From: Polaribacter sp. NJDZ03
Lineage (GTDB): Bacteria > Bacteroidota > Bacteroidia > Flavobacteriales > Flavobacteriaceae
DNA length: 64,000 bases
Assembly (NCBI RefSeq): GCF_019263805.1
Contig: NZ_CP079195.1
Location: forward strand, 3,893,001-3,957,000
Direction: 5' to 3'
The position numbers and the translations under genes are program-made. Numbering within the stretch: the stretch's first letter is position 1; the number at the start of each line of letters is the position of its first letter. Below are positions 38,706 to 46,258 of this stretch, in pieces. The notes beneath the pieces were generated by a model, which was given only the letters and a program-made list of their open reading frames with translations, was not told the DNA's origin and searched no databases.

Positions 38706-38710
38706 CTTAT

Positions 38711-40627
38711 TTAAAATTGATAGATTTTGTTTGCTTTTAAATTGGTAAGAGTTGATTTTTCTCCACTTCTCCAAACCACTTCTACTTTCTCAATTACTTT
38801 CTCTTTTCCTAGACCAAAATGAACAGTATTTAAAAAGCTTTGAGCATGAGAAGCACTACTAGAACCAATAAGTTTGAATTGTTTTCCAATTTTTGTTGTT
38901 ATGTAAACTTTAGCGCCATAAGCATCTACATTAGATTTAGAATTACCAACTCTAAATAGGGCATAATTGTTTACAGAAACTGTTTCGTTCTCGTATAAAT
39001 GCCATTGTCCATTATCATCATCTCCACTTAAAATATCTATTTTACCATCTAAATTATAATCGAAAGTTGCCCCCATATCTCCATGAGATTTAGATGGAAT
39101 ATTGTTTGCTCCATGTGTTAAAATAGATTCAAACTCTAAGTTTCCTTTATTTTTAAAAATCACGTCTTCACTTCTTTGGATTAAACCACCAAAACGATAT
39201 AAGAAGAAATCATTAAAGCCATCGTTGTCAAAATCTCCTGTAGTTATTCCCCAATTGTTTTCCAAGCTTTCTTTAGGCAAATGTTTAGACCCATCTATAA
39301 AATGAGTTCCTTCATTAATCAACAAAACATCTGGAACACCCAAGTCTTGAGGAGTCCAATCTGGTACTACTTTTGTAACACCAACAACAGATGCTCTCAC
39401 ATCCCATGCTAAATTGGTTTTTAATAACCATTCTAAACGCCATTTTCCTTCACCCAAATAGCCTAAGTACCATCCGCTTTTGTCTAAATTTTCGGGAAAT
39501 CCATTCGCTTCATTTTGCGTTACTTTTTGAATGTCAAAAGGCATTTTATGTTCGGTTTTAGAACTTCCAATAAACAACGGAATACTTGGTTTTTCAGGGC
39601 CTCTAGGAAAACGATAAAAATCGGAAAGTTGTATAGCTGCATCCGCATAAAAAGTTATACCATCATGACTTTTGTTTCCTTCATCTCTTAAATCTAATCG
39701 TTTCAGTTTTTCATCAAAAGAAATAGAATTATTTGCAATTTGATAATAACTTTTACCTCTTGCTAAATAATAATCTAAATCACCATCATTATCTATGTCT
39801 GCCTGTGCAGCAGTACTCATCTGGTCTATATTCTGTAACTCTTTAGGTAACCATTCTTTAGATAAGTTGGTAAATGAAAAATCGTTATTTCCTTTCCAAA
39901 ATTCTGCGGCAGCATAAGGAGAAAATGTTAGTAAATCTAGTATTCCATCATTGTTAAAATCTGTAATTAGTAAACGTTCTGCATTAATTTGTTCAAAAGC
40001 TTCACTCTTTTTATAAGTAAATGTTCCGTTTCCATTATTTTCGAATAATAGATTTCTTGGAATTTCTTCATTGACCATTTGTTCTGCATTAATTTGAAGA
40101 AAATCTAAATCACCATCATTATCTAAATCTATCCATCTTACAGAACGACCACGAGCTCCCATTTCTGATAACCCAGTTTCTTCTGTAGCATCCACAAATT
40201 TCCCATTATCATTACGTAACAAGCGTTGAGGTTGTGGTGTTGACCCGTTTCCGCCTCCTAAAGAAATTAGCAAATCTAAATCACCATCTTTATCATAATC
40301 ACCTGCAGCCATTCCATGTAAATCTGCTTTTGGGAAAAGCCCTTTTTGTTCTTTAAAAGTATTGTTTTCTTGTGCCCAAAATAATTGAATAGGTGTGTTG
40401 TCATGATTACCTAAAAGTAAATCATATTTTCCATCATTGTTGATGTCTGCGATAGTTGGTCCGCCATATTTCCAGTTTTTTTCTGTATTTAAATGGACTT
40501 CTTTAGTTACGTCTATAAATTTTATAGGATTGTTTTTCTCTTTACCTTTATTACAACTGATAAGAGAAATTAATAGAAACCCAAGGGCTAATAATTGTTT
40601 CGATTTTGTTTTAAGTAAACGTTTCAT
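38711..40627 (-). CDS. FG-GAP/VCBS and ASPIC/UnbV lipoprotein
   Basis: A 638-residue lipoprotein (cysteine 25 in SLISCNK) made of FG-GAP repeats (ADINNDGKYDLLLG, DYDKDGDLDLLIS, DLDNDGDLDFLQ), ending in an ASPIC/UnbV segment (SSSASHAQSFLNTVHFGLG). It is a shorter paralogue of the protein at 30025, without the Ig-like C-terminus. It sits between GH50 and the crotonase with 7 bp and 5 bp gaps, so it is firmly part of this operon. Likely surface-located; function unknown. Confidence 0.85.
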   Translation of the reverse strand: MKRLLKTKSKQLLALGFLLISLISCNKGKEKNNPIKFIDVTKEVHLNTEKNWKYGGPTIADINNDGKYDLLLGNHDNTPIQLFWAQENNTFKEQKGLFPKADLHGMAAGDYDKDGDLDLLISLGGGNGSTPQPQRLLRNDNGKFVDATEETGLSEMGARGRSVRWIDLDNDGDLDFLQINAEQMVNEEIPRNLLFENNGNGTFTYKKSEAFEQINAERLLITDFNNDGILDLLTFSPYAAAEFWKGNNDFSFTNLSKEWLPKELQNIDQMSTAAQADIDNDGDLDYYLARGKSYYQIANNSISFDEKLKRLDLRDEGNKSHDGITFYADAAIQLSDFYRFPRGPEKPSIPLFIGSSKTEHKMPFDIQKVTQNEANGFPENLDKSGWYLGYLGEGKWRLEWLLKTNLAWDVRASVVGVTKVVPDWTPQDLGVPDVLLINEGTHFIDGSKHLPKESLENNWGITTGDFDNDGFNDFFLYRFGGLIQRSEDVIFKNKGNLEFESILTHGANNIPSKSHGDMGATFDYNLDGKIDILSGDDDNGQWHLYENETVSVNNYALFRVGNSKSNVDAYGAKVYITTKIGKQFKLIGSSSASHAQSFLNTVHFGLGKEKVIEKVEVVWRSGEKSTLTNLKANKIYQF

Positions 40628-40634
40628 TTTTTAA

Positions 40635-42968
40635 TTACTTTTTTATTTTTTTACCAAACCTTCTTGTATATAAATTTGAATTTACTTCTTTTGCTTTTTT
40701 AATCATTGGTGGATAAGGAATATCTGTATTAGAGACAAAACCTACATTATAATTTTCACCATCGTGGGCTCTACCAGTAAGTGGAGAATCTAAATATTGA
40801 AACCAATGTACTCCTACAAAATATGGGTTGTCTATTGCAGAGTTTGCATAATCTGCCCACATATTAGCTCTATCTTTTTGATCTGCTGCATGAACTAAAC
40901 CAGAATGAAATAACCCAGAATCTGGTGCTCCCATGTGAAATTCTCCAATAATGGTTGGCATATCTATTTCTTCTAAAAATTTCCAGTACTTAGTACCAAT
41001 ACCTTCTTTGTAATGATTGTAACTAAAAACATCAACATATTTAGCTGCAGATTCACGAACTTCTTTTGTGATTCCCCAAACAGCAAAACGACATCCCATG
41101 TACATATAGTTTGGCATTTTATCTTCTAAAATATCATGAACAGTTTTAAAATATTTGGTAGCAAAAGCTGTGAGCATTACAGAAAAATCTGCCACCATAC
41201 CTTCAGGAAATTCATTTTGTTTTTTATAATCAACACCTTTTTCAAGTTCTTTCCAACTAGCTATATTTGTTTTCCAAGCTTTATTTAAGTTTCCAATAGT
41301 TTTGTGCTTAGTCTTTAAAATAGTCATAAACTGTTGCTTTAAATAGCTATCTTTTCCTTTAGATAAACCATCTAAAACCAATCCATAATGTGCTTTTGTA
41401 GAACTTTCATTCCCCCAACTTCTTTCGTTATCAACAAAAACACCCATACACCAAGGATTGTTTTCGACTTCTTTAGAAACAACATCAATTGATTTTATTA
41501 CTCTTCTTTCAAATTCTGGATCGAAAGGATCTGGCATTGGTCCCCAATAATCCGAACCAGAATATACCTTTTGAAAATCTCCAATAATCCATCCGTTAGC
41601 AAAATAAGGTAAGTTATTTCTGTGATAAAATGCTGGGTCAATCCAGTTTCCAAAGGACGTGAATCCCCAATTACGCATTCTGTTTTCTGTAACTTCTAAC
41701 CATTTATCAAAAAAAGAATTTTTGCTTGTTTCTCCATATCTACGTTCTAAGTTCGCTCTATAAAAACTATATGTTTGTCCATGTTCTATAGGCCCAAAAT
41801 GAGATTCTCTTCTATAACTATAATGATTAGCTAGAGCATCATCAATTTTTGGTAATTCAAGAAACATGTCATTTCTAAGTTTATTAACTACATGAGCTGT
41901 TTTCATGGTTTCTGTAGGTATTTCTATAATACCTTTAGAGTCTTCAGGAGTTACATCTTCCGGGTCTCTATGATATAATTTTTCATCTGTATAATCGATA
42001 CCTGTATACGTTGTAGTGTTTGCCATACGTACATTTGCTAAACCAATTGAAAAATATAAGTAACCTTCTGGATCTATTAAAGCCCATTTTCCATCAACTT
42101 TTTCTTTTCTAAAATAACCCGTTGCATCTAATTTAGGACCATCTTTCCATCCACCATATTGGCTTCTATCTGACATTAACGTATATTCTGCTAAAGATTT
42201 TAATTCTACATCAGCAATTTTCTTTAGTTCTTCATCAGAATGTACTTTTATAGGGAAATCTCTTTTTGCATTTTGCCCAAATTTATCTACAATTCCTTTT
42301 AAAAAATTTGGATCTCTTTCTGGGCTTTCTACAATTCTAATATTATCAACTAAAATAGTTTTGTCTTTTAAACCTTCTAATCTAAAAAAGTCTATTCCTG
42401 CTATTTCAGAAAAATCCATATTATATAGAAGTCCACTAATTTTCATATGAGTTGCTTCGGTTTTCCAAGCTTTAGGAGTATCTCTTAAACCACTATTTAT
42501 GTCAGTTTTATTTGAGGTGAGTTCAAAGAAATATGATTTGAATTCACCTGTATCAATGTTTGTAATTCTTCTTACTCTTTCTCCATTTCCGTTTTCGGCA
42601 TAAACTGTTAAAAAAGTAGTTTCGTCCCCTAAACTTTTTGCATCAAAAACTAAACTATATTTTTTGCTTTTATTTAATTTGAAATTATTTTTCGGTGTTA
42701 ATTTAACTCCTGTAATTTTTTCATCTTTTTTAAAGGAAATTTCTAATGCATGATTTCTATTATTTTTAACAATTTTGTGACTTCCTTTTATGTCAATGAA
42801 ATTGTTATTAATGTCTTCTTTTTCGAAATCTAAAAACAAGATATCTGATTTTGAACTCCAAACTTCATTTTGTGTAGTTTCTTTTTTACATGAAAAAAAT
42901 ACCACAGAAATAAATGTTAACATTAACAATTTTCTGACAGTTTTAAAAAGATTGTATTTTCCCTTCAT
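40635..42968 (-). CDS. Second GH50-type agarase lipoprotein
   Basis: A 777-residue lipoprotein (cysteine 27 in VFFSCKK) with an N-terminal beta-sandwich (about 40-220) and a GH50-like catalytic barrel (about 235-765). Catalytic residues correspond to Glu515 (VDNERSWG) and Glu676 (IGEFHMG). It shares architecture with the GH50 at 10166, including the paired KxGYFRKEKV and WxxxDPEGYLxxxxGL regions, but is well diverged, so a different oligosaccharide preference is plausible. It is first in the seven-gene minus-strand operon. Only a weak ACTTGAC site lies upstream. Confidence 0.85.
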   Translation of the reverse strand: MKGKYNLFKTVRKLLMLTFISVVFFSCKKETTQNEVWSSKSDILFLDFEKEDINNNFIDIKGSHKIVKNNRNHALEISFKKDEKITGVKLTPKNNFKLNKSKKYSLVFDAKSLGDETTFLTVYAENGNGERVRRITNIDTGEFKSYFFELTSNKTDINSGLRDTPKAWKTEATHMKISGLLYNMDFSEIAGIDFFRLEGLKDKTILVDNIRIVESPERDPNFLKGIVDKFGQNAKRDFPIKVHSDEELKKIADVELKSLAEYTLMSDRSQYGGWKDGPKLDATGYFRKEKVDGKWALIDPEGYLYFSIGLANVRMANTTTYTGIDYTDEKLYHRDPEDVTPEDSKGIIEIPTETMKTAHVVNKLRNDMFLELPKIDDALANHYSYRRESHFGPIEHGQTYSFYRANLERRYGETSKNSFFDKWLEVTENRMRNWGFTSFGNWIDPAFYHRNNLPYFANGWIIGDFQKVYSGSDYWGPMPDPFDPEFERRVIKSIDVVSKEVENNPWCMGVFVDNERSWGNESSTKAHYGLVLDGLSKGKDSYLKQQFMTILKTKHKTIGNLNKAWKTNIASWKELEKGVDYKKQNEFPEGMVADFSVMLTAFATKYFKTVHDILEDKMPNYMYMGCRFAVWGITKEVRESAAKYVDVFSYNHYKEGIGTKYWKFLEEIDMPTIIGEFHMGAPDSGLFHSGLVHAADQKDRANMWADYANSAIDNPYFVGVHWFQYLDSPLTGRAHDGENYNVGFVSNTDIPYPPMIKKAKEVNSNLYTRRFGKKIKK

Positions 42969-43278
42969 ATTTGCTTTGGTTTAATATAATTATAGAATTT
43001 AGTGTTGTACAGATACAACTTGACAGATAGTGTTAATCTTTTGTATTACAGTGTGTAATAGATTGTTATTCATGTTTAAAACTATTCTCTCTACAAGTAA
43101 AGAAATTTATATTAATAAAGGAAGTGTTTTAGGTGTTTGTACAGTTTAATTCTAGTGAAAAGATGAGTTTTTTAATTGATATAATACTTAGAATCGGCTA
43201 ATTTTCATATTATTTATAAAAAAAAATAAATTTTAAAAACTTGGTGTTTAATAATGTTAGTTATTTTTTTTCGGATGA
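42969..43278. other. AT-rich intergenic region upstream of GH50
   Basis: Roughly 300 bp with no recognisable gene. It contains a single ACTTGAC at 43018-43024, about 50 bp upstream of the GH50 start, with only poor partners at 11-bp spacing. Confidence 0.4.
43018..43024. promoter_or_regulatory. Single ACTTGAC half-site before GH50 operon
   Basis: One exact half-site matches the motif seen before other genes of the locus. A clear second copy 11 bp away is missing, so this is weak support for shared control. Confidence 0.25.
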
Positions 43279-43286
43279 TATCTTTG
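43279..43286 (+). promoter_or_regulatory. Candidate -7 box TATCTTTG
   Basis: TATCTTTG matches the Bacteroidetes TAnnTTTG element and points into the structured non-coding stretch that begins just downstream. The -33 element is weak. Confidence 0.35.
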
Positions 43287-43690
43287 TAAGTATTCAAGAC
43301 CCATTGAAGTACATTTTTATTGTTTTAGACCTCGTTCAGCACATTTTTCTGCATTTCGCGAAAAGCTTCATTTCGTAAAAAAAGCTTCTCTAAAAAAGTC
43401 TTGGACACAATTCATAATTCTCGCTTTCCATTTCGTTACCCATTCTGCTACCGCTGAATGGTGCACTTCATTCCTGAGCAAAAATTATGAATGCCTCCGC
43501 TACATAGGAATATTATTTTATCATTTGGAGCCACTTCCTATGTTTTTGTACTTCACATAGATATCTCGATTAAAGTCCAGACCTCACTATTTCTTCCTTT
43601 TTTGACAGCAAAATACCAAGATTTTGAAGTTGAACAGACTGCATAAACCGTTTTGCTGCGCCTCACTTTTTATAAGTCTTTCTCAATTCA
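43287..43690. other. Structured non-coding region with inverted repeats
   Basis: This stretch is visibly richer in G and C than its surroundings and holds no long reading frame. A perfect 10-bp inverted repeat (43410-43419 with 43483-43492, ATTCATAATT) encloses a 6-bp hairpin (CCATTC 43440-43445 with GAATGG 43456-43461, 10-nt loop). A 9-bp inverted repeat follows (ACATAGGAA 43502-43510 with TTCCTATGT 43535-43543). Near 43352-43389 there is an imperfect direct repeat of CATTTCG plus AAAAGCTTC. The nested stems suggest a folded RNA, or a transfer or replication origin of a mobile element. I do not recognise a known family. Confidence 0.5.
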
Positions 43691-43695
43691 AAATA

Positions 43696-43770
43696 ATGAA
43701 AATGTATCAGCAACAAAAAAAGGAAACAGCGAAGGCACTATGGGAAGTAAATCAAAATGAAAACTTATGA
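43696..43770 (+). CDS. Tiny ORF upstream of ssb (24 aa)
   Basis: ATG 43696 to TGA 43770 encodes MKMYQQQKKETAKALWEVNQ and four more residues. Its stop overlaps the start of the next frame (ATGA), the arrangement of translationally coupled genes. No function is recognised and it may be chance. Confidence 0.25.
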   Translation: MKMYQQQKKETAKALWEVNQNENL

Positions 43771-43901
43771 AATCATACAAAAACATCAAAAAGGAAGCGG
43801 CACCAAAAAAAACAAAAAAGGAAAACGCTCTAGATATAATAAGTAAATCACTTCAAAAAAAAATAATAGCAAACTGTCTGAATAGTTCAGATAGGGTTTA
43901 A
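43767..43901 (+). CDS. Small lysine-rich ORF upstream of ssb (44 aa)
   Basis: ATG 43767 to TAA 43901 encodes a strongly basic 44-residue peptide beginning MKSYKNIKKEAAPKKTKKEN. It overlaps the preceding tiny frame by 4 bp and ends 21 bp before ssb, so all three could share one transcript. The lysine richness would fit nucleic-acid binding, but the region is A-rich and the composition alone could produce it. Confidence 0.3.
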   Translation: MKSYKNIKKEAAPKKTKKENALDIISKSLQKKIIANCLNSSDRV

Positions 43902-43922
43902 TTAATCTTTAAATATATTATT

Positions 43923-44426
43923 ATGAGCACACTAAAAAACAAAGTACAGTTAATCGGGAATGTAGGAAATGTACCCGAAGTTAAGACCCTAGAGGATGGG
44001 AAAAAAGTTGTTAATTTTTCATTGGCAACGAATGAGTTTTATAAAAACTCAGATGGAGAAAAAGTACAAAATACCCAATGGCATGCTATTGTAGCATGGG
44101 GGAAAATTGCTGAAATAGTTGCGGAATATGTTGGCAAAGGAAAAGAAGTTGCAATTGAAGGTAAATTAACGTCCCGTTCTTACGAAACCAAAGAAGGTGA
44201 AAAACGATATGTTACGGAAGTGGTAGCAGATGAAATTCTATTGCTTGGTATCAAAGGAGAAAAAGACAATTTGAAATCAATTCACAACCAACCTCTCATT
44301 GTGGTTTGGATTCCCGCCCTTGTGATTGCTCACGTAAAAATACAATTTGAAATCAATTCACAACATAGTGAGAGTAAGGAGGAACGTAAAGAAGCTTGTG
44401 ATTGCTCACGTAAAAATACAATTTGA
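43923..44426 (+). CDS. ssb: Single-stranded DNA-binding protein with CRISPR-derived tail
   Basis: Residues 1-109 form a standard OB-fold SSB (LIGNVGNVPEV, VVNFSLATNEFY, TQWHAIVAWGK, VAIEGKLTSRSYETKEGEKRY, VADEILLLG). Short flavobacterial SSBs usually stop a few residues after this point. Here the frame continues 58 residues, read through a CRISPR-like repeat/spacer array, and the tail has no acidic SSB tip for partner binding. It lies beside a structured non-coding region and tRNA-Met, so it is probably an SSB of a mobile element, not the chromosomal housekeeping copy. The DNA-binding core looks intact. Confidence 0.8.
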   Translation: MSTLKNKVQLIGNVGNVPEVKTLEDGKKVVNFSLATNEFYKNSDGEKVQNTQWHAIVAWGKIAEIVAEYVGKGKEVAIEGKLTSRSYETKEGEKRYVTEVVADEILLLGIKGEKDNLKSIHNQPLIVVWIPALVIAHVKIQFEINSQHSESKEERKEACDCSRKNTI

Positions 44427-44438
44427 AATCAATTCACA
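44260..44438. CRISPR. Short orphan CRISPR-like array, 46-nt repeat, 30-nt spacers
   Basis: A full repeat spans 44319-44364 (46 nt). A second copy spans 44395-44438 and matches it up to its last two bases. The end of a third copy lies at 44266-44288 inside ssb (23 matching bases, and a further AAAAA before one mismatch). The two intervals, 44289-44318 and 44365-44394, are each exactly 30 nt and unrelated in sequence. Read on the minus strand the repeat begins GTTGTGAATTGATTTC and ends AATCACAAG. A 46-48-nt repeat with 30-nt spacers is the geometry of type II-C arrays in Bacteroidetes. No cas gene or leader was recognised, and both ends are truncated. Confidence 0.7.
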
Positions 44439-44625
44439 GTAAGTCATGAAGTTTTAAAAAAAAAATAAATTTAAAAAGAGTATGTATATAGAAATAAAGA
44501 GGTTATTTTTTTTTAAATAAGAATATTGACACAAAGATGTCTTGTTTTGAATGCTTATTATAGCAATTAATAGCTTTTAAGGTAATTTGTATTGTTCTAC
44601 TATGATGAGTAAAAAAAATCAATTT

Positions 44626-44647
44626 GTTGTACCTATGTTGTACCTAA
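44626..44647. repeat. Tandem 11-bp direct repeat GTTGTACCTAT
   Basis: GTTGTACCTAT at 44626-44636 is followed directly by GTTGTACCTAA at 44637-44647, just beyond the 3' end of tRNA-Met. It could be a protein-binding site of a lost element or chance duplication. Confidence 0.4.
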
Positions 44648-44652
44648 ACAAA

Positions 44653-44680
44653 AAAAGTCAAGATATAAATCTTGACTTTT
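44653..44680. terminator. Bidirectional terminator between ssb and tRNA-Met
   Basis: A perfect 12-bp stem (44653-44664 with 44669-44680) with a 4-nt loop, A4 on one side and T4 on the other. It serves the tRNA on the minus strand and whatever reads rightward from ssb. Confidence 0.85.
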
Positions 44681-44693
44681 CGTACTATACTTG

Positions 44694-44767
44694 TAGCGAG
44701 AACGGGATTTGAACCCGTGACCTCAGGGTTATGAATCCTGCGCTCTAACCAACTGAGCTACCTCGCC
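44694..44767 (-). tRNA. tRNA-Met (anticodon CAT)
   Basis: The minus strand folds into a complete 74-nt tRNA: acceptor GGCGAGG with TCTCGCT, D arm GCTC/GAGC, anticodon loop TTCATAA, and T arm ACGGG/CCCGT around TTCAAAT. The G1-U72 pair argues against initiator tRNA, which has a mismatch there. A CAT anticodon could also be read as isoleucine after lysidine modification; elongator Met is favoured. CCA is not encoded. Confidence 0.9.
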
Positions 44768-44782
44768 ATGGTTTTGAGGCTG

Positions 44783-44812
44783 CAAATATAATAGAATTTT
44801 ACAAACTGGCAA
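44783..44812 (-). promoter_or_regulatory. Promoter of tRNA-Met
   Basis: On the minus strand TATATTTG (44790-44783) lies 15 bp upstream of the tRNA. A TTG at 44812-44810 lies 19 bp further up, matching the Bacteroidetes -33/-7 layout. tRNA-Gly has the same arrangement. Confidence 0.7.
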
Positions 44813-44875
44813 GAACTGTTTTAAATTTTTTTTAAAAAGAATTAATAACTATATTGTCAACCTAAGAAAATAATA

Positions 44876-45259
44876 ATGGATAAAATAAAATTCGAACTAG
44901 AAATAGCTATTCACGCATCGCCTCACATGTTGTATCAGTACATCTCATCACCTTCTAATTTGCAAGAGTGGTTTGCAGATAAAGTGAACTCTAGAGGTAA
45001 AGAATATAGCTTTACTTGGGAAGGAGAAGAAGAGATTGCAGAGTTAATCACAAAAAAAACAGATGATAGAGTCCGTTTTAAATGGGTAGAGAGTGAAGGA
45101 GATGACAGTTATTTTGAAATTAAGATTCAAGTTGATGCATTAACTAAAGATGTTTCTTTAATTATTACAGATTTTGCAGATGATGAAGATGAAGTAGAAG
45201 AGTCAAAACAACTATGGGAAAATCAGATAGATGAATTAAGACACACAATTGGAGCATAG
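44876..45259 (+). CDS. START-like/SRPBCC domain protein
   Basis: A 127-residue protein with a helix-grip (SRPBCC, AHSA1/START-like) pattern: ELEIAIHASPHMLYQYISSPSN at the start, LQEWFADKV, and a C-terminal helix after ESKQLWENQID. Such small single-domain proteins are conserved in Flavobacteriia and predicted to bind a hydrophobic ligand. There is no signal peptide. It marks the beginning of the core-genome block beside tRNA-Met. Confidence 0.75.
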   Translation: MDKIKFELEIAIHASPHMLYQYISSPSNLQEWFADKVNSRGKEYSFTWEGEEEIAELITKKTDDRVRFKWVESEGDDSYFEIKIQVDALTKDVSLIITDFADDEDEVEESKQLWENQIDELRHTIGA

Positions 45260-45340
45260 GTTTTAGTATGTATTGGCAGCACTGTATTATTCAGTTAAAA
45301 AACGTTGCATTCTTTGTGGTTTAACACATATTATTAAAAT

Positions 45341-45370
45341 AAAAAACTCAACATTATTGTTGAGTTTTTT
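45341..45370 (+). terminator. Terminator after START-like gene
   Basis: A perfect 13-bp stem (45341-45353 with 45358-45370), with A6 on the left arm and T6 on the right. Confidence 0.85.
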
Positions 45371-45395
45371 TATGCTAAAATATTTTAAAAAACAT

Positions 45396-45403
45396 TAATT
45401 TTG
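45396..45403 (+). promoter_or_regulatory. -7 box TAATTTTG before aminotransferase
   Basis: TAATTTTG fits TAnnTTTG and lies 21 bp upstream of ATG 45425, directly after a terminator. The -33 element is not clear. Confidence 0.5.
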
Positions 45404-45424
45404 CAACTCTAAAAAAATGTATTT

Positions 45425-46258
45425 ATGATTAACTTTAATGGAGCGTTAATAAGTCCAGAAAATATAAAATTATCATCAGAAAATAGAGCTTTTAAATATG
45501 GTGATGCCATTTTTGAAACTGTAAAAGTGATGCATAAAAAAGTAGTTTTTTGGGAAGATCATTATTTTAGATTAATGGCCTCTATGAGAATGTTACGTAT
45601 GAAAATTCCTATGGAGTTTACGCTAGAATTTTTAGAACAAGAAATTTTAAAAACAGTTGCAACTCAAAAGGATGCAAATACGTATAGAGTCCGATTAAAT
45701 GTTTTTAGAAAAGACGGTGGTTTGTATACACCTAAAACCAATAAAATAGATTACACTATAGAAGCTACCGAAAGCTCTTATCAGATAAAAGAATCATACT
45801 CTTTAGATGTTTATAAAGATTTTTACAATTATTCAGGGCTTTTATCAACCATAAAAACCAATAATAGAATGCTGAATACTTTAGCTAGTATTTTTGCTGA
45901 TGAAAATGATTTAGACAATTGTATTTTATTAAATGAAAAAAAGGGAGTAGTAGAGGTTACTAATGGAAATATATTTGTAATTAAAGGAAATGTTATTAAA
46001 ACGCCTGCACTCTCTGAAGGTTGTATAAAAGGGATTGCCCGTAATAAGGTAATAGAGATTTTATCTAAAAATAAAGATTTTACGCTAGAGGAAACGTCAA
46101 TATCACCTTTTGAAATACAAAAAGCTGATGAAGTATTTATAACAAATGCAATTATTGGTGTACAACCAGTTACTGGTTATAAGAAAAAAGTGTTTACTAC
46201 GGAAATAGGAAATAAAATAGCAGGTAATTTAAAAGTATTACAAATTACAGGTATTTAA
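45425..46258 (+). CDS. Class IV aminotransferase / aminodeoxychorismate lyase-like
   Basis: A 277-residue fold-type IV PLP enzyme. The PLP lysine is Lys144 in STIKTNN. Other family features are FKYGDAIFETVKV near the start, RVRLNVFR, and the phosphate-binding region EVTNGNIFVIKG. Members include branched-chain aminotransferases and the 4-amino-4-deoxychorismate lyase PabC of folate synthesis; sequence alone does not separate them here. Its stop overlaps that of the convergent YqgE gene. Confidence 0.82.
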   Translation: MINFNGALISPENIKLSSENRAFKYGDAIFETVKVMHKKVVFWEDHYFRLMASMRMLRMKIPMEFTLEFLEQEILKTVATQKDANTYRVRLNVFRKDGGLYTPKTNKIDYTIEATESSYQIKESYSLDVYKDFYNYSGLLSTIKTNNRMLNTLASIFADENDLDNCILLNEKKGVVEVTNGNIFVIKGNVIKTPALSEGCIKGIARNKVIEILSKNKDFTLEETSISPFEIQKADEVFITNAIIGVQPVTGYKKKVFTTEIGNKIAGNLKVLQITGI

